The notes: a model not told the origin generated them from the sequence alone. Counted from the first letter of the stretch, positions 6,989 to 15,700 are shown. The stretch: DNA of 32,468 nucleotides from Candidatus Faecaligallichristensenella faecipullorum (GCA_018716505.1 DVJW01000022.1:1-32468); one strand, 5' to 3'. Made by a program: numbers and translations.

Positions 6989-9013
6989 CTATTCTTCTTC
7001 CACCTTCAGGGTGTAGCCGTTCTTGCCTCCGCGCTTGGTCTGGTACAGCGCCTGATCCGCCTGGGCATAGTAGTGTTCAAAGGGGCGCTGACAGTGGGTG
7101 GCAAAGGCCCCGATGCTGCAGGTCAGGGGCCGACTGAGCTCCCCTGCCTGATTGAGCTTTTCAAAAAAGCGCTGAATAACCCGTTCCAGGGTGTTCCGGG
7201 GATTCTCGATTTGATCCATAAATACCACAAACTCATCCCCGCCCAGGCGGTACACCACGTCCCCCGAGCGGAAGGAAGACTGAAGCACATGGGAAAAGGC
7301 CTTCAGCGCCTGATCCCCGCTCATATGGCCATCCGAATCATTGATGCCCTTAAAGTTGTCAATGTCCATAACCAGCATGGCCTGATATTTCCCGGAATCC
7401 TTGCGCGAAATTTTTTCCTCCACCCGCTGGCGTCCGGCCCGGGCGTTGAGTATCCCGGTGAGCGCGTCGGCCTGGGCCTGTCTCTTTAAGGCCTCCTGGC
7501 GGGTGACCTCCTGATCGATGTCCTGCAAATAGCCCAGCACGCAGCGGGAATGGCTCTGGGCCTCGATATAGTCGAACAGCGTGACTTTATACCATTTAAA
7601 GGGCTCCTGGATGCTGCTTCTGGCCCTTACGTCCAGGGCGACCTCGTGGCTGCCTTCCCTGAGAAGTTTGATGGCATTTCTCAATTTTTCCAAATAGGGG
7701 GGCTCCAGCAGGCCATCGGCGGTCATTTCTTCAAAGAGATCGGCCATCATCGCGGGCACCAGGGCATGGGAATGCTCGCTTTTGAGCCGCATAAACTTGT
7801 TGCGCTGTAAATCATATTGAAACACCAGCTCGGTGGTGGCCTCCAAAAGCCGCCTGAGCTTTTCCCGGCTCTTTTCCAACTCGCTGCCCAAAAAGCGGCT
7901 TTCGGTAATATCCTGAATCACACAGCCGCAATATTCGGGTTCGGGTTGAAAGGTAAAGACCAGGAGATGCTTTTGTATATCCGGCTGATAATGCTCAAAC
8001 ACCTTGCCCTCACCGTAGTAGGCGGTATCATAGCAATGCCTGAGCCATTGGGGATCCGCCTGGGCAAAGAGCTCGTTAAAGCGCCTGCCCACCAGATTTT
8101 CGCGCCGCGTTCCATACAGCCTTCCATACGCCTGATTGGCATAGGCGTATGTCAAATCCGTGGGCTCTCCCGTCTGACCCACCAACACCTGAATGACGCA
8201 ACAGCCCACCGGAAGCTGATCCAGATACTGGGTGCGCCGGCGCTCCTCCTCGGATCTCAAGCGCTGGCCCCGCACGATATCGCTGATATCCACCCGGGAT
8301 AAGAGCAACGTCTTTTTCGATTCATCCAGATAGCAAAAGCGGATTTTTTTGTAGTACAGGCGCCCGTCTTCCCGGGTGGTGGTGTACAGGATATACTCTG
8401 CCTTGTCCCTGAGCTCGCGCACCACGTTGCCGATTTTCATCTTATCGGTCAGGCTTTCGGCCTCCTCCGGCACCACATGGGCCTGGTTAAAGGCCTTGAG
8501 CACCCGCTCATAGTTGTCCGAAGCCGCCTGGGGCAAGATATCCTCGCTGCCCTCCGGCGCGTAGAGCACATAGCCGCCCTTTTCCACATCGATATGCGTA
8601 ACATAATCAAATTCCGGGTTGATGGCTTTTAAAATAGAATGGCTCTTTTGAAGCTCCTGGATGTCCCGGCTCATAATGGAAAGCCGTTCCCCGTCCAGGC
8701 GCTCCATATACACCTCGTGCCACTCCATGGCGCCGTTCCGAAGGCGAAACCGCATAAAGAAGCGCGTTTCCGCCTCTGTCCCCCGCAAAAACGCCTTGAG
8801 CCCCCGGGCCGAAAGCCGCTCATTCCAAAAATCCAGGTCGGCGGAGTGCACATATTTCGCCCGGTAAAGGGCGCAAACTTCGTCGTACCCAACCCATTTC
8901 CCACAAAACTGCGGGGTCATCTGATCATGATGCATGTACAGCTGATTCTTCGCGGCGTCATATTCCCATAGCGCCTGACAGAAGTATTTTAATATACCAG
9001 GCGTCTTTAACAT
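6989..9013 (-). CDS. PAS-type sensor diguanylate cyclase (GGDEF)
   Basis: A 674-residue protein without clear membrane segments. Several PAS-like sensory regions (about 10-125, 280-375 and 385-505) precede a C-terminal GGDEF domain (about 510-670) that begins with QADALTGILN. The active site is canonical GGDEF at 591-595 and an inhibitory I-site RSGD sits at 582-585, five residues before it, so an active, product-inhibited cyclase making cyclic di-GMP from two GTP is expected. No EAL domain is present. ATG 9013 is preferred: GGGGGA precedes it by 7 bases. An in-frame TTG at 9058 would add 15 residues but lacks a good site. It is driven by a near-consensus promoter (9122-9151) and followed closely by the GH116 gene. 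Confidence 0.92.
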   Translation of the reverse strand: MLKTPGILKYFCQALWEYDAAKNQLYMHHDQMTPQFCGKWVGYDEVCALYRAKYVHSADLDFWNERLSARGLKAFLRGTEAETRFFMRFRLRNGAMEWHEVYMERLDGERLSIMSRDIQELQKSHSILKAINPEFDYVTHIDVEKGGYVLYAPEGSEDILPQAASDNYERVLKAFNQAHVVPEEAESLTDKMKIGNVVRELRDKAEYILYTTTREDGRLYYKKIRFCYLDESKKTLLLSRVDISDIVRGQRLRSEEERRRTQYLDQLPVGCCVIQVLVGQTGEPTDLTYAYANQAYGRLYGTRRENLVGRRFNELFAQADPQWLRHCYDTAYYGEGKVFEHYQPDIQKHLLVFTFQPEPEYCGCVIQDITESRFLGSELEKSREKLRRLLEATTELVFQYDLQRNKFMRLKSEHSHALVPAMMADLFEEMTADGLLEPPYLEKLRNAIKLLREGSHEVALDVRARSSIQEPFKWYKVTLFDYIEAQSHSRCVLGYLQDIDQEVTRQEALKRQAQADALTGILNARAGRQRVEEKISRKDSGKYQAMLVMDIDNFKGINDSDGHMSGDQALKAFSHVLQSSFRSGDVVYRLGGDEFVVFMDQIENPRNTLERVIQRFFEKLNQAGELSRPLTCSIGAFATHCQRPFEHYYAQADQALYQTKRGGKNGYTLKVEEE

Positions 9014-9017
9014 GCGA

Positions 9018-9074
9018 TCATCCCCCTGCGTCAATATTGCCAGGGCATCGGCGTTCAAAAATTCGCCAGCCCAT
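9018..9074 (-). CDS. Possible 18-residue leader ORF upstream of the diguanylate cyclase
   Basis: An ATG at 9074 with a very strong site (GGAGGGGAGGA directly before it) opens an 18-codon frame, MGWRIFERRCPGNIDAGG. It ends with TGA four bases before the cyclase ATG, inside that gene's own ribosome binding region. The position suggests translational coupling. It has no recognisable family and could be an accidental ORF. Confidence 0.35.
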   Translation of the reverse strand: MGWRIFERRCPGNIDAGG

Positions 9075-9121
9075 TCCTCCCCTCCAGAATGGGACGCACA
9101 TTTCTTTATTTTATTGTTTCA

Positions 9122-9151
9122 ATTATAGCCATGTCCCACCCTTTTTGTCAA
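9122..9151 (-). promoter_or_regulatory. Promoter for the diguanylate cyclase-GH116 operon
   Basis: A perfect TTGACA (9146-9151) and a perfect TATAAT (9122-9127) are 18 bp apart on the minus strand. The untranslated leader to the cyclase start is about 100 nt and carries the small ORF. Confidence 0.85.
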
Positions 9152-9215
9152 TTATGTTAAGTAGGAAAACGCCCTTCTCTCTTCAAATATAACGCGCTCC
9201 GCCCGTCTCCCCATC

Positions 9216-9243
9216 TTGAAAAGCCAAGCAACTGTGGTATAAT
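9216..9243 (+). promoter_or_regulatory. Promoter for proS
   Basis: TTGAAA (9216-9221), 16 bp, then perfect TATAAT (9238-9243) preceded by TGG. It lies about 100 bases before proS. No T-box motif (AGGGTGG or similar) is visible in the leader. Confidence 0.8.
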
Positions 9244-9346
9244 TAAGAATACATTGTCCGGCGCGCCCGGGCGGCCCCATGTGCCGGAGCCCGGCGCTTT
9301 GGCCCACATACGCCCGGTCAGAAAAGTATAAGGATGGTTGATATCC

Positions 9347-11074
9347 ATGAAGCTGAGCCAACTGGTTTCCAAACGCTACAAGGAGACGCCCGCCGACTGC
9401 CAGATTGCCAGTCAGGCGCTGATGATGCGCGGCGGATACATCAAGTCCGTGGCCAACGGCATCTACACCCTGTTCCCCGTCACCAAGCGCATCACCCGCA
9501 AAATCGAGAACATTCTGCGCGAAGAAATGGACGCCATCGGCGGCCAGGAGGTTATGTTCCCGGTGGCGCTGCCGGCCTCCATGTGGGAGGAATCCGGCCG
9601 CTATCAGAGCGTGGGCAGCGAGCTTTTGCGCTTTGCCGACCGTTCGGGCTCCAAAATGGTGCTGGGCATGACCCATGAGGAGGCCGCGGTGCATTTCGCC
9701 CGGGATGTAATGGACAGCTACACCCAGTATCCGTTTATGATCTATCAAATTCAAACCAAATTCCGGGACGAGCCCCGCTGCCGGGGCGGATTGATCCGGG
9801 TTCGGGAATTTACCATGAAGGATGCCTACTCCTTCCATACCTCCCAGGCCGACCTGGAGGACTATTATCAGAAATGCTACGACGCCTATAACCGCATTTT
9901 TGCCCGGGCAGGCGTGCCCCAGGTGGTGGCCGTGGCCGCGGATTCGGGCATGATGGGCGGCAAGATCTCCCATGAGTACATGCTGCTCACCGATATCGGC
10001 GAGGACAGCATCGTGCTGTGCAACGAATGCGGCTACAAGGCCAACATGGAGGCCGCGCCCTGCATCATCCACAACGAACCCGGCGAGATGGAGGATCTCC
10101 AAAAGGTTTCCACCCCCAACGTCAAGACCATCGAAGATCTGTGCGCCTTCCTGAAGATCCCGGCCCAGCGCACCTGCAAGGCCGTGGTGTATCAGGAGAA
10201 CCTGACCGATAAAATCGTGGTGGTGTTCCTGCGCGGGGATCTGGATGTCAACGAAACCAAGCTTCGCAATTACCTGAAAGCCGAAATTCATCCCGCGGTG
10301 CTGGACGAAAACAGCCCGCTGGCCGCCGGCTTTATCGGCCCGGTGGGCATCAGCAAAGAGGTCAAGGTGGTCTTTGACCGCTCGATCCAGGGCATTGAGT
10401 CCATGGTCACCGGGGCCAACGAGGCGGACGCCCACTATGTGGGCTTCAACGTGGCCCGGGATGTGGGCGAAGTGAGCTACGTGGATGTGGCCAAGGCGGT
10501 TTCCGGCGGGGTTTGCCCGGTTTGCGGCAAGCATTCCATCCGCATCGAGCGCGGCATCGAGGTGGGCAACATCTTCCAGCTGGGCGACAAATATACCAAG
10601 TCCATGAACATGACCTATGTGGACAAGGACGGCAGCCTCAAGACCCCGATCATGGGCTGCTATGGCATTGGGGTGGGCCGGCTGGCCGCCTCGGTGTGCG
10701 AGGTTTGCCGCGACGACTATGGCCCCATCTGGCCCATTTCCATCGCGCCCTGGCATGTTCAGATCTGCTCCATGCGCGCCGAGCAGGAGGAGGTCAAAGC
10801 GGCTTCCCAGGCGCTGTATGACGAGCTCACCCGCCGGGGCATTGAGGTCATCTGGGACGACCGTCCGGTGAGCGCGGGCGTCATGTTCTCGGACGCCGAT
10901 CTGCTGGGCGTGCCGGTGCGGGTGGTGGTGAGCCCCAAGGGCCTCAAGAACGGCACCATTGAAATCTCCTCCCGGGACAAGGCCATGCTGGAAAAGCGTC
11001 CCCAGGCCGAGGCCGCGGATTTCATCGAAAACTATGTACGCGAGGAACTGAAAAAATTGAATTGCCATCTGTAA
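9347..11074 (+). CDS. proS: Proline--tRNA ligase (bacterial type with insertion domain)
   Basis: A 575-residue class II aminoacyl-tRNA synthetase that charges tRNA-Pro with proline using ATP. Motif 1 region is around GGYIKSVANGIYTLFP (29-44), THEE at 109-112 is the prolyl TXE loop, motif 2 is FRDE (139-142) with RVREFTMKDAYSFH (151-164), and motif 3 is GCYGIGVGRLA. Between motifs 2 and 3 lies the YbaK-like editing insertion (about 240-385) that removes mischarged alanine. Cysteine pairs CNECG and CPVCG flank the insertion and could bind zinc. The anticodon-binding domain is at the C-terminus (about 465-560). ATG 9347 is chosen since MKLSQLVSKR is the usual start; AAGGA is 12 bases upstream. 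It is monocistronic with its own promoter and terminator. Confidence 0.97.
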   Translation: MKLSQLVSKRYKETPADCQIASQALMMRGGYIKSVANGIYTLFPVTKRITRKIENILREEMDAIGGQEVMFPVALPASMWEESGRYQSVGSELLRFADRSGSKMVLGMTHEEAAVHFARDVMDSYTQYPFMIYQIQTKFRDEPRCRGGLIRVREFTMKDAYSFHTSQADLEDYYQKCYDAYNRIFARAGVPQVVAVAADSGMMGGKISHEYMLLTDIGEDSIVLCNECGYKANMEAAPCIIHNEPGEMEDLQKVSTPNVKTIEDLCAFLKIPAQRTCKAVVYQENLTDKIVVVFLRGDLDVNETKLRNYLKAEIHPAVLDENSPLAAGFIGPVGISKEVKVVFDRSIQGIESMVTGANEADAHYVGFNVARDVGEVSYVDVAKAVSGGVCPVCGKHSIRIERGIEVGNIFQLGDKYTKSMNMTYVDKDGSLKTPIMGCYGIGVGRLAASVCEVCRDDYGPIWPISIAPWHVQICSMRAEQEEVKAASQALYDELTRRGIEVIWDDRPVSAGVMFSDADLLGVPVRVVVSPKGLKNGTIEISSRDKAMLEKRPQAEAADFIENYVREELKKLNCHL

Positions 11075-11082
11075 GCAGGTCT

Positions 11083-11331
11083 GCGTGTCAAACAAGCCAC
11101 AGGAGAGCGCGAGAGGGCCTAATCCCTTTCGCGTTTCAATCGTCCCCGACGGCGTGTACGTCGGGGACGGGGTGATTTTTGCGTCGGAAAATTTATTTTC
11201 CAGAGCAAAAATCGCTTCCTTGCAGTTTCCGCGCCCGGAAATCCGCAGGATTTTAGCGGAAACTGGAGAGGGTGGCAGTGGCGGGGGAGCTTGCTTCCCC
11301 GTCCACCAGCGTGTCGGCTTGTTCGACACGC
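11083..11331. repeat. 249-bp structured element with 16-bp terminal inverted repeats
   Basis: The ends GCGTGTCAAACAAGCC (11083-11098) and GGCTTGTTCGACACGC (11316-11331) are inverted repeats with one mismatch. Between them lie consecutive hairpins: 11108-11133 (10 bp, one wobble), 11141-11169 (10 bp perfect, CGTCCCCGAC arm), 11174-11213 (9 bp plus an inner 7 bp), 11223-11265 (10 bp perfect) and 11278-11306. The right terminal repeat itself folds into a 9-bp hairpin (11308-11332). No good coding frame or ribosome binding site is present. It resembles a MITE-like or structured-RNA element; no target-site duplication could be confirmed. Confidence 0.6.
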
Positions 11332-11334
11332 TGC

Positions 11335-11375
11335 AGCGGCCCGCGCGCTTCTTGAAAGCGCGCGGGCCGCTTTAT
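11335..11375 (+). terminator. Strong intrinsic terminator of proS
   Basis: A perfect 16-bp GC-rich stem (11335-11350 with 11356-11371), a 5-nt loop CTTGA, and a tail TTTATTCCTTTATT. It stands directly behind the inverted-repeat element. Confidence 0.85.
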
Positions 11376-11390
11376 TCCTTTATTAATCGT

Positions 11391-12740
11391 TTACCGGATG
11401 ATGACCACGGTTCCGTTGGGGATATTCTTGTAAATCCATTCGGCCACGCCCACCGGCACCCGGATGCAGCCCGAGGAGGCAGGCTTGCCCAATTGACGGG
11501 TGGCCGCGGCGTAATTGCCGTTGCTGCCCGGCACCTGATGGAAATAGATGCGCCCAATCACCCGCACCGCGTAGCGGCAATACCCCAAATTGGAGGAAAA
11601 GCCGGGCTTGCGGTTGGGGATCACATAGGTGCCCGAAGGGGTGGTGTAGCCCGATTTGCCGGTGGAAACCTTAAAGCTCTTGACCACCGCGCCGTTTCGG
11701 TAGACATAGGCGCGCTGGGTCTTTTTGTCCACCAGAATGCCAAAAGGCGAGGTGGGCGTTATGGTCTTGAGCCGGCTGGTCTTGATATAGCCCCGAATCT
11801 TGCGGTTGCCTCTGTAGCTGGTGGTCTCCACATAGCTGTATTGGCCCGAGGTCTTGAGCACCTTGACCCCCACCGATTGGCCGAAGATATAGCCCACTCT
11901 GCTTCCGCCGCCGGGCCTGCTGGTCAGATATACCTCGGAAAGGTAGTTGGCGTTGACCACGGTCACGGGCTTTGTAAACTCCTCCCAAATCTCCGGGGCA
12001 TCCTCCACCGTGGGCGGGGCGTCGTAGGTAAAGCTCACCGAGGCAGTCGGGGAGGTGGCGCCGCTTTCGTCCACCAGGTAGGCCCGCAGGGTCATTTTCC
12101 CGGTGGCATAATAGTCGCCCCCGGCCTTTCGCCCGCTCCAGGAAAGGCTCTGGCTGCCCGCCGAAACCGTTTTTCCCTGGCTTACCCACTGGAGCTGGTT
12201 GCCCTTGGCGTCATACAGCGCGGCGTACAGCCGCCCGGACGCATTGGTCTTCAGGGTAAACTTCATGGCCTTGTTGGAGTCCGGATAGTAATAGCTGCTG
12301 GACGCCTTAAGGGAGGTGAGCTTGGGCGAGGGACGCAGGACGGTAAATTCCTTGGTGTACTCATAGCGCTTGGCTCCGGTTTTGAGCACCGCGCGCACCA
12401 GATAGCGCTTGCCCGGCGACAAGGTGCTTCCATCCCCCAGCCGACCGGAAAAGGCCATCTTCACCGATCCCCTGGAACGGCTCTTGTTGTAAAACTGGCT
12501 GAGCACCTTGCCGGTCTCCGCATCCATAATCTTCATCAGCAACCGGCCGCCGCGGTTCAGGCGCACAAAAAAGCTGATCTTTTCCCCGGCCATGGGATTG
12601 GCGCTGACCTTCAGCGCGGTGATGGCCCCGCTGGAGGCCGCCTTGGACTGGGCCGCCGGCATGACTGCGGCCTGAGCGCCGGCCAAGGGCATGACCATCA
12701 TCAAAAGCGCCATGAAACAACAAAGAACCCTTCTCTTCAT
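11391..12740 (-). CDS. Exported L,D-transpeptidase (YkuD domain)
   Basis: A 449-residue secreted protein. Residues 1-24 form a signal peptide (KRR, a hydrophobic stretch, then AGAQA). Two beta-rich FlgD/Ig-like repeats (about 40-135 and 140-240) precede an SH3-like segment (about 260-330) and a C-terminal YkuD domain (about 335-449). The catalytic signature is present: YFH at 399-401 and SSGCIRV with Cys425. Such enzymes form 3-3 cross-links in peptidoglycan or attach proteins to it, outside the membrane. The gene is monocistronic with a good promoter 33 bases before its ATG and lies downstream of the ddl terminator, so it is not part of the ddl-murF operon although the themes match. Confidence 0.92.
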   Translation of the reverse strand: MKRRVLCCFMALLMMVMPLAGAQAAVMPAAQSKAASSGAITALKVSANPMAGEKISFFVRLNRGGRLLMKIMDAETGKVLSQFYNKSRSRGSVKMAFSGRLGDGSTLSPGKRYLVRAVLKTGAKRYEYTKEFTVLRPSPKLTSLKASSSYYYPDSNKAMKFTLKTNASGRLYAALYDAKGNQLQWVSQGKTVSAGSQSLSWSGRKAGGDYYATGKMTLRAYLVDESGATSPTASVSFTYDAPPTVEDAPEIWEEFTKPVTVVNANYLSEVYLTSRPGGGSRVGYIFGQSVGVKVLKTSGQYSYVETTSYRGNRKIRGYIKTSRLKTITPTSPFGILVDKKTQRAYVYRNGAVVKSFKVSTGKSGYTTPSGTYVIPNRKPGFSSNLGYCRYAVRVIGRIYFHQVPGSNGNYAAATRQLGKPASSGCIRVPVGVAEWIYKNIPNGTVVIIR

Positions 12741-12772
12741 AAGCCTATTCCCCCAAAATAAACATTACTTGT

Positions 12773-12801
12773 ATCATACCATCCAATATCTTCCATCGCA
12801 A
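12773..12801 (-). promoter_or_regulatory. Promoter for the L,D-transpeptidase gene
   Basis: On the minus strand TTGCGA (12796-12801), 17 bp, TATGAT (12773-12778), with TGG giving an extended -10. Confidence 0.75.
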
Positions 12802-12824
12802 GGGGTTTGTGCCGAAATGATGGC

Positions 12825-12862
12825 AAAAAAAGGGCGGCGCTTCGATTTATGGAGCGCCGCCC
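12825..12862 (-). terminator. Intrinsic terminator of the ddl operon
   Basis: A perfect 10-bp stem AGCGCCGCCC/GGGCGGCGCT (12853-12862 with 12832-12841) is followed on the minus strand by seven T residues (12825-12831). It begins 11 bp after the ddl stop. Confidence 0.92.
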
Positions 12863-12872
12863 AATGCTCTAT

Positions 12873-14078
12873 TTATTTTACCCTGTTTTTCAGGCCGCCC
12901 TTTTGGCCGCTGGTAAACTTTTGAAGGATGGTGGAGTCATAGGAAAACACGCTCTGGTTGCGGTCCGCGTTGGCCAACAGCGCGCATTCCACCATCTTGT
13001 CCACCATGGCGGAAAAACTCAGGCCGCTGCCCGTGGCCTCGAAGAGATAAAAGGCCAGCGAGCCCGGAATGGTGTTGATCTCCCCGATATAATAGCTCTG
13101 ATCGCTCTCGTCGATGATGTAATCGATGCGCACCACGCCCTTGCAGTCCAGGCTCTTAAACACCTGAACCGAAAGATCGCGAATCTTCTCCGTCAACTCC
13201 CCGGAAATGGGCGCCGGGATCTTGCGGCTCAGGGAAGTCATGCCCTTGCTCGACCCCTTGCTGCCCCTCAGATACTTTTCGTCAAAGGTCAAAAACTCCT
13301 CCCACCGGGTGGGCATTTCCAGCACCGAGGCCTGCACGTCGTCGGCATAGCCCAGCACCGCGCAATTGACCTCGCTGAGCTTCTCCACCGCCTTTTCAAT
13401 CAAAATGCGGCGGTCATAGGCCGAGGCCACATCCAGGGCATGGATCAGCCCCTCCCGGTCATTGGCCCGGCTGATGCCGATGGAAGAGCCCAAATTGGCC
13501 GGCTTTACGAACATCGGGTATTCCAGCGCGGCCTCGATTTTCTCAACGCACCCGGCCTGATCGCGCTTCCAATGGGCCCTGTCGATCCAACAATCGGGCA
13601 ACACCGGGAAGCCGCAGCCCCGAAACAGCTGCTTCATGGCGATCTTGTCCATGCCCACCGAAGAACCCAGCACCCCGCTGGAGGTATAGGGCACGCCCCA
13701 AAGCTCCAACATGCCCTGAAGGGTTCCGTCCTCCCCGTTCATGCCGTGCATCACCGGCATCACCACATCGGCCTCGGCCACGAGTTTCTTGGCCCCGCCG
13801 AACAGGCTGCGCTTTTCGGTGGGGTATTCGATGAGCTGCAGCTTGCCCTTTTCGGCCATGGGCAGCACATGGGTCACCTGGGCGGAATCGAAGTTCTGAT
13901 AAAACCCCGCCTCCTTAAGCCGGTCGCCGGTATACCAATTGCCCTGCCGGTCGATATACACCAGAATCGTCCGGTATTTTTCCTTATCCGCCGCGCCCGC
14001 GGCCTGCAGCCCCGAAATCACCGAAACGTCGTGTTCACAGCTCCGGCTTCCGAATATGACGGCCAAATTGATTTTCAT
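12873..14078 (-). CDS. ddl: D-alanine--D-alanine ligase
   Basis: A 401-residue ATP-grasp ligase that makes the D-Ala-D-Ala dipeptide of peptidoglycan. VIFGSRSCEHDVS (8-20) holds the first-substrate Glu15, VMHGMNGEDGTLQG (109-122) and SSVGMDK (139-145) are family signatures, VKPANLGSSIG is the ATP-binding strand-loop, and GEINTIPG carries the metal-binding and oxyanion residues. The omega loop contains FDEKY; the Lys-Tyr pair is the D-Ala-D-Ala form rather than the His seen in D-lactate ligases. The loop is followed by GSKGSSKGMTSLSRKIPAP, a longer segment than in E. coli DdlB. It starts 26 bases after the MurF-like gene and ends the operon. Confidence 0.93.
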   Translation of the reverse strand: MKINLAVIFGSRSCEHDVSVISGLQAAGAADKEKYRTILVYIDRQGNWYTGDRLKEAGFYQNFDSAQVTHVLPMAEKGKLQLIEYPTEKRSLFGGAKKLVAEADVVMPVMHGMNGEDGTLQGMLELWGVPYTSSGVLGSSVGMDKIAMKQLFRGCGFPVLPDCWIDRAHWKRDQAGCVEKIEAALEYPMFVKPANLGSSIGISRANDREGLIHALDVASAYDRRILIEKAVEKLSEVNCAVLGYADDVQASVLEMPTRWEEFLTFDEKYLRGSKGSSKGMTSLSRKIPAPISGELTEKIRDLSVQVFKSLDCKGVVRIDYIIDESDQSYYIGEINTIPGSLAFYLFEATGSGLSFSAMVDKMVECALLANADRNQSVFSYDSTILQKFTSGQKGGLKNRVK

Positions 14079-14104
14079 TGCGATTGCCTCCTCATTCCCG
14101 GGCC

Positions 14105-15700
14105 TCAGTTTTCGCTATAATTGTCGGGCAGGTCGTTTTCAAACAGCACCACATCCCCGCTCTGGCCGATCTGGCCCAATATCCTGGTGGCCTCGTTCAG
14201 ATCCGCCACCACATGCAAATCTTCCTTTTGAAAGCCCTTTTCCACCATGGCCTGCACCATGGGGCGGCAGCGCTTGCGCCCCACCAAAATCGCCACGTCG
14301 CAGCTGTCGGCCATCTGTTGGCCGAACAGATAATTGAGCTTTTCCTCCTGTTCCCCCAGCTCCACCATGCCCGGGGTCACCACGATGCGCCGGCCCGGAA
14401 AGCCCTTCAAAACCTCCATGGCCGCCTTGGCGCCCGCGGGGTTGGCGTTGAAGGCGTCGTCGATCACCGTAATGCCGCCCGCGCCCGGCAAAATCTGAAG
14501 CCGGTGCTCCACCGGCTGAACCCGGGTCATGCCCCGGGCGATTTCCTCCATGGTCATGCCCAGGTGGCGGGCCAGCGCGCAGCACAGCACGATGTTTTGA
14601 ATATTATGCCTGCCCAGCATTTTGGTTTCGCACTTCACCCGCTCGCCCTGGCCGCTGACCAAAGTGAAGCGGCTTCCGAAGGGACCCACCTCGATATCCT
14701 CGGCGCGCATATCCAGATAGCCGCCCTCCAGCCCGGCCTGATATTTTTCACACTTGGCCCGCTTGAAGAGCTTATCCACCTCGCCCCCGTCGGCCGCGAA
14801 AAAGCCCACGCCGTCCTTGGGCAAGCCCTCGATGAGCTCGAATTTGGTGTTGGCCACGGTGGAAACATTTCCAAAGGTTTCCAGATGCTGGGGCCCCACC
14901 GAGGTAATCATGCCGTATTTTGGATGCACCAAATCCACCAATTCCTTGATATCCCCCACATGGCGCGCGCCCATTTCGGCGATAAACACCTGATGATGGG
15001 GTTCCAGCTGCTCCCGGATCACCCGGGTCAGGCCCATGGGGGTGTTGAAGCTGCTGGGCGTGGCCAACACGTCAAACTTTTCCGACAAAATGGCGGCCAG
15101 CACAAACTTGGTGGAGGTCTTTCCAAAGCTTCCGGTGATGCCGATCTTAATGAGGTCGTCCCAGGCGGCCAGCTTGGCCTTGGCGTCGTTCAGGTAATGG
15201 TTATTGATGCCCTTTTCCACCGGCTGCATGATATATCCCGCCACCAGCGCCAAATACGGGGTGGCAATGAACAAAAGATAGCCCGGAAGGCCCAGGAAGT
15301 TCAATACCGCCGTGCCCGCCAAAGACACAACGCCCAGGGCCACATACAGCCGTTTGACCCTGGCGGTAAAGACCAGGGGCTTTTTTTGGGGCTGCCTGCT
15401 CTGCCGCTCAAACAGGGCCAGGGCCGTGGCCGCAAAGCCCAAAAGCGTGATGATCCGCCCGATCACCTGACCGGTGGTCCCAAAGAACGCGCCCAAAAGC
15501 AGGTTCAGCCCATAGTAGGCCACCGTGAAGACCACGCCCACATTCAAGGTCCAGCCCAAAAGCTTGTTTCGATTTTTATTGGCCCATCGCAGATAGCCGT
15601 CCAGCTGATAGCTTTCCAGCTGAAGCATGTGCACATAATACTTGGAGCACAGCGTGCACAGCGCGGCCACCGCGATCATCTCCACCCAGTTAAGCCACAT
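14105..15700 (-). CDS. MurF-like Mur ligase with N-terminal membrane domain
   Basis: A 531-residue protein. Residues 1-160 contain about five hydrophobic segments (roughly 2-19, 48-71, 78-97, 117-137, 141-158); the rest is a Mur ligase. GITGSFGKTST (187-197) is the ATP-binding P-loop, EMGARHVGDI, SVGPQHLETFGN and IDDAFNANPAG match MurF, which adds D-Ala-D-Ala to UDP-MurNAc-tripeptide. The cytoplasmic MurF lacks such a membrane region, so this is a membrane-anchored variant known from Clostridia, possibly with a specialised role. The start at 15700 follows GGAGG by 10 bases; a longer frame to 15853 overlaps the hydrolase and is rejected. It lies between an alpha/beta hydrolase (23 bp gap) and ddl (26 bp gap), and the ddl partner makes its substrate. 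Confidence 0.87.
   Translation of the reverse strand: MWLNWVEMIAVAALCTLCSKYYVHMLQLESYQLDGYLRWANKNRNKLLGWTLNVGVVFTVAYYGLNLLLGAFFGTTGQVIGRIITLLGFAATALALFERQSRQPQKKPLVFTARVKRLYVALGVVSLAGTAVLNFLGLPGYLLFIATPYLALVAGYIMQPVEKGINNHYLNDAKAKLAAWDDLIKIGITGSFGKTSTKFVLAAILSEKFDVLATPSSFNTPMGLTRVIREQLEPHHQVFIAEMGARHVGDIKELVDLVHPKYGMITSVGPQHLETFGNVSTVANTKFELIEGLPKDGVGFFAADGGEVDKLFKRAKCEKYQAGLEGGYLDMRAEDIEVGPFGSRFTLVSGQGERVKCETKMLGRHNIQNIVLCCALARHLGMTMEEIARGMTRVQPVEHRLQILPGAGGITVIDDAFNANPAGAKAAMEVLKGFPGRRIVVTPGMVELGEQEEKLNYLFGQQMADSCDVAILVGRKRCRPMVQAMVEKGFQKEDLHVVADLNEATRILGQIGQSGDVVLFENDLPDNYSEN

Noticed and set aside
4848-7016. 722-residue plus-strand ORF
   Set aside because: It is antisense to the GH116 gene. 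In GC-rich DNA the opposite strand is often open; it has no domain and no suitable ribosome binding site.
9244-9346. Possible T-box leader in front of proS
   Set aside because: The leader is only about 100 nt and no T-box or specifier loop consensus is visible.
9152-11329. 725-residue minus-strand ORF
   Set aside because: It is antisense to proS across its whole length. Its MSNKP start lies in the terminal inverted repeat at 11316-11331, which explains why the plus-strand frame at 11085 also begins MSNKP.
11085-12761. 558-residue plus-strand ORF
   Set aside because: It runs through the hairpin element and then antisense to the L,D-transpeptidase gene; no family signature.
12807-14120. 437-residue plus-strand ORF
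   Set aside because: Antisense of ddl, with the His/Gly/Ala-rich composition expected for a shadow frame.
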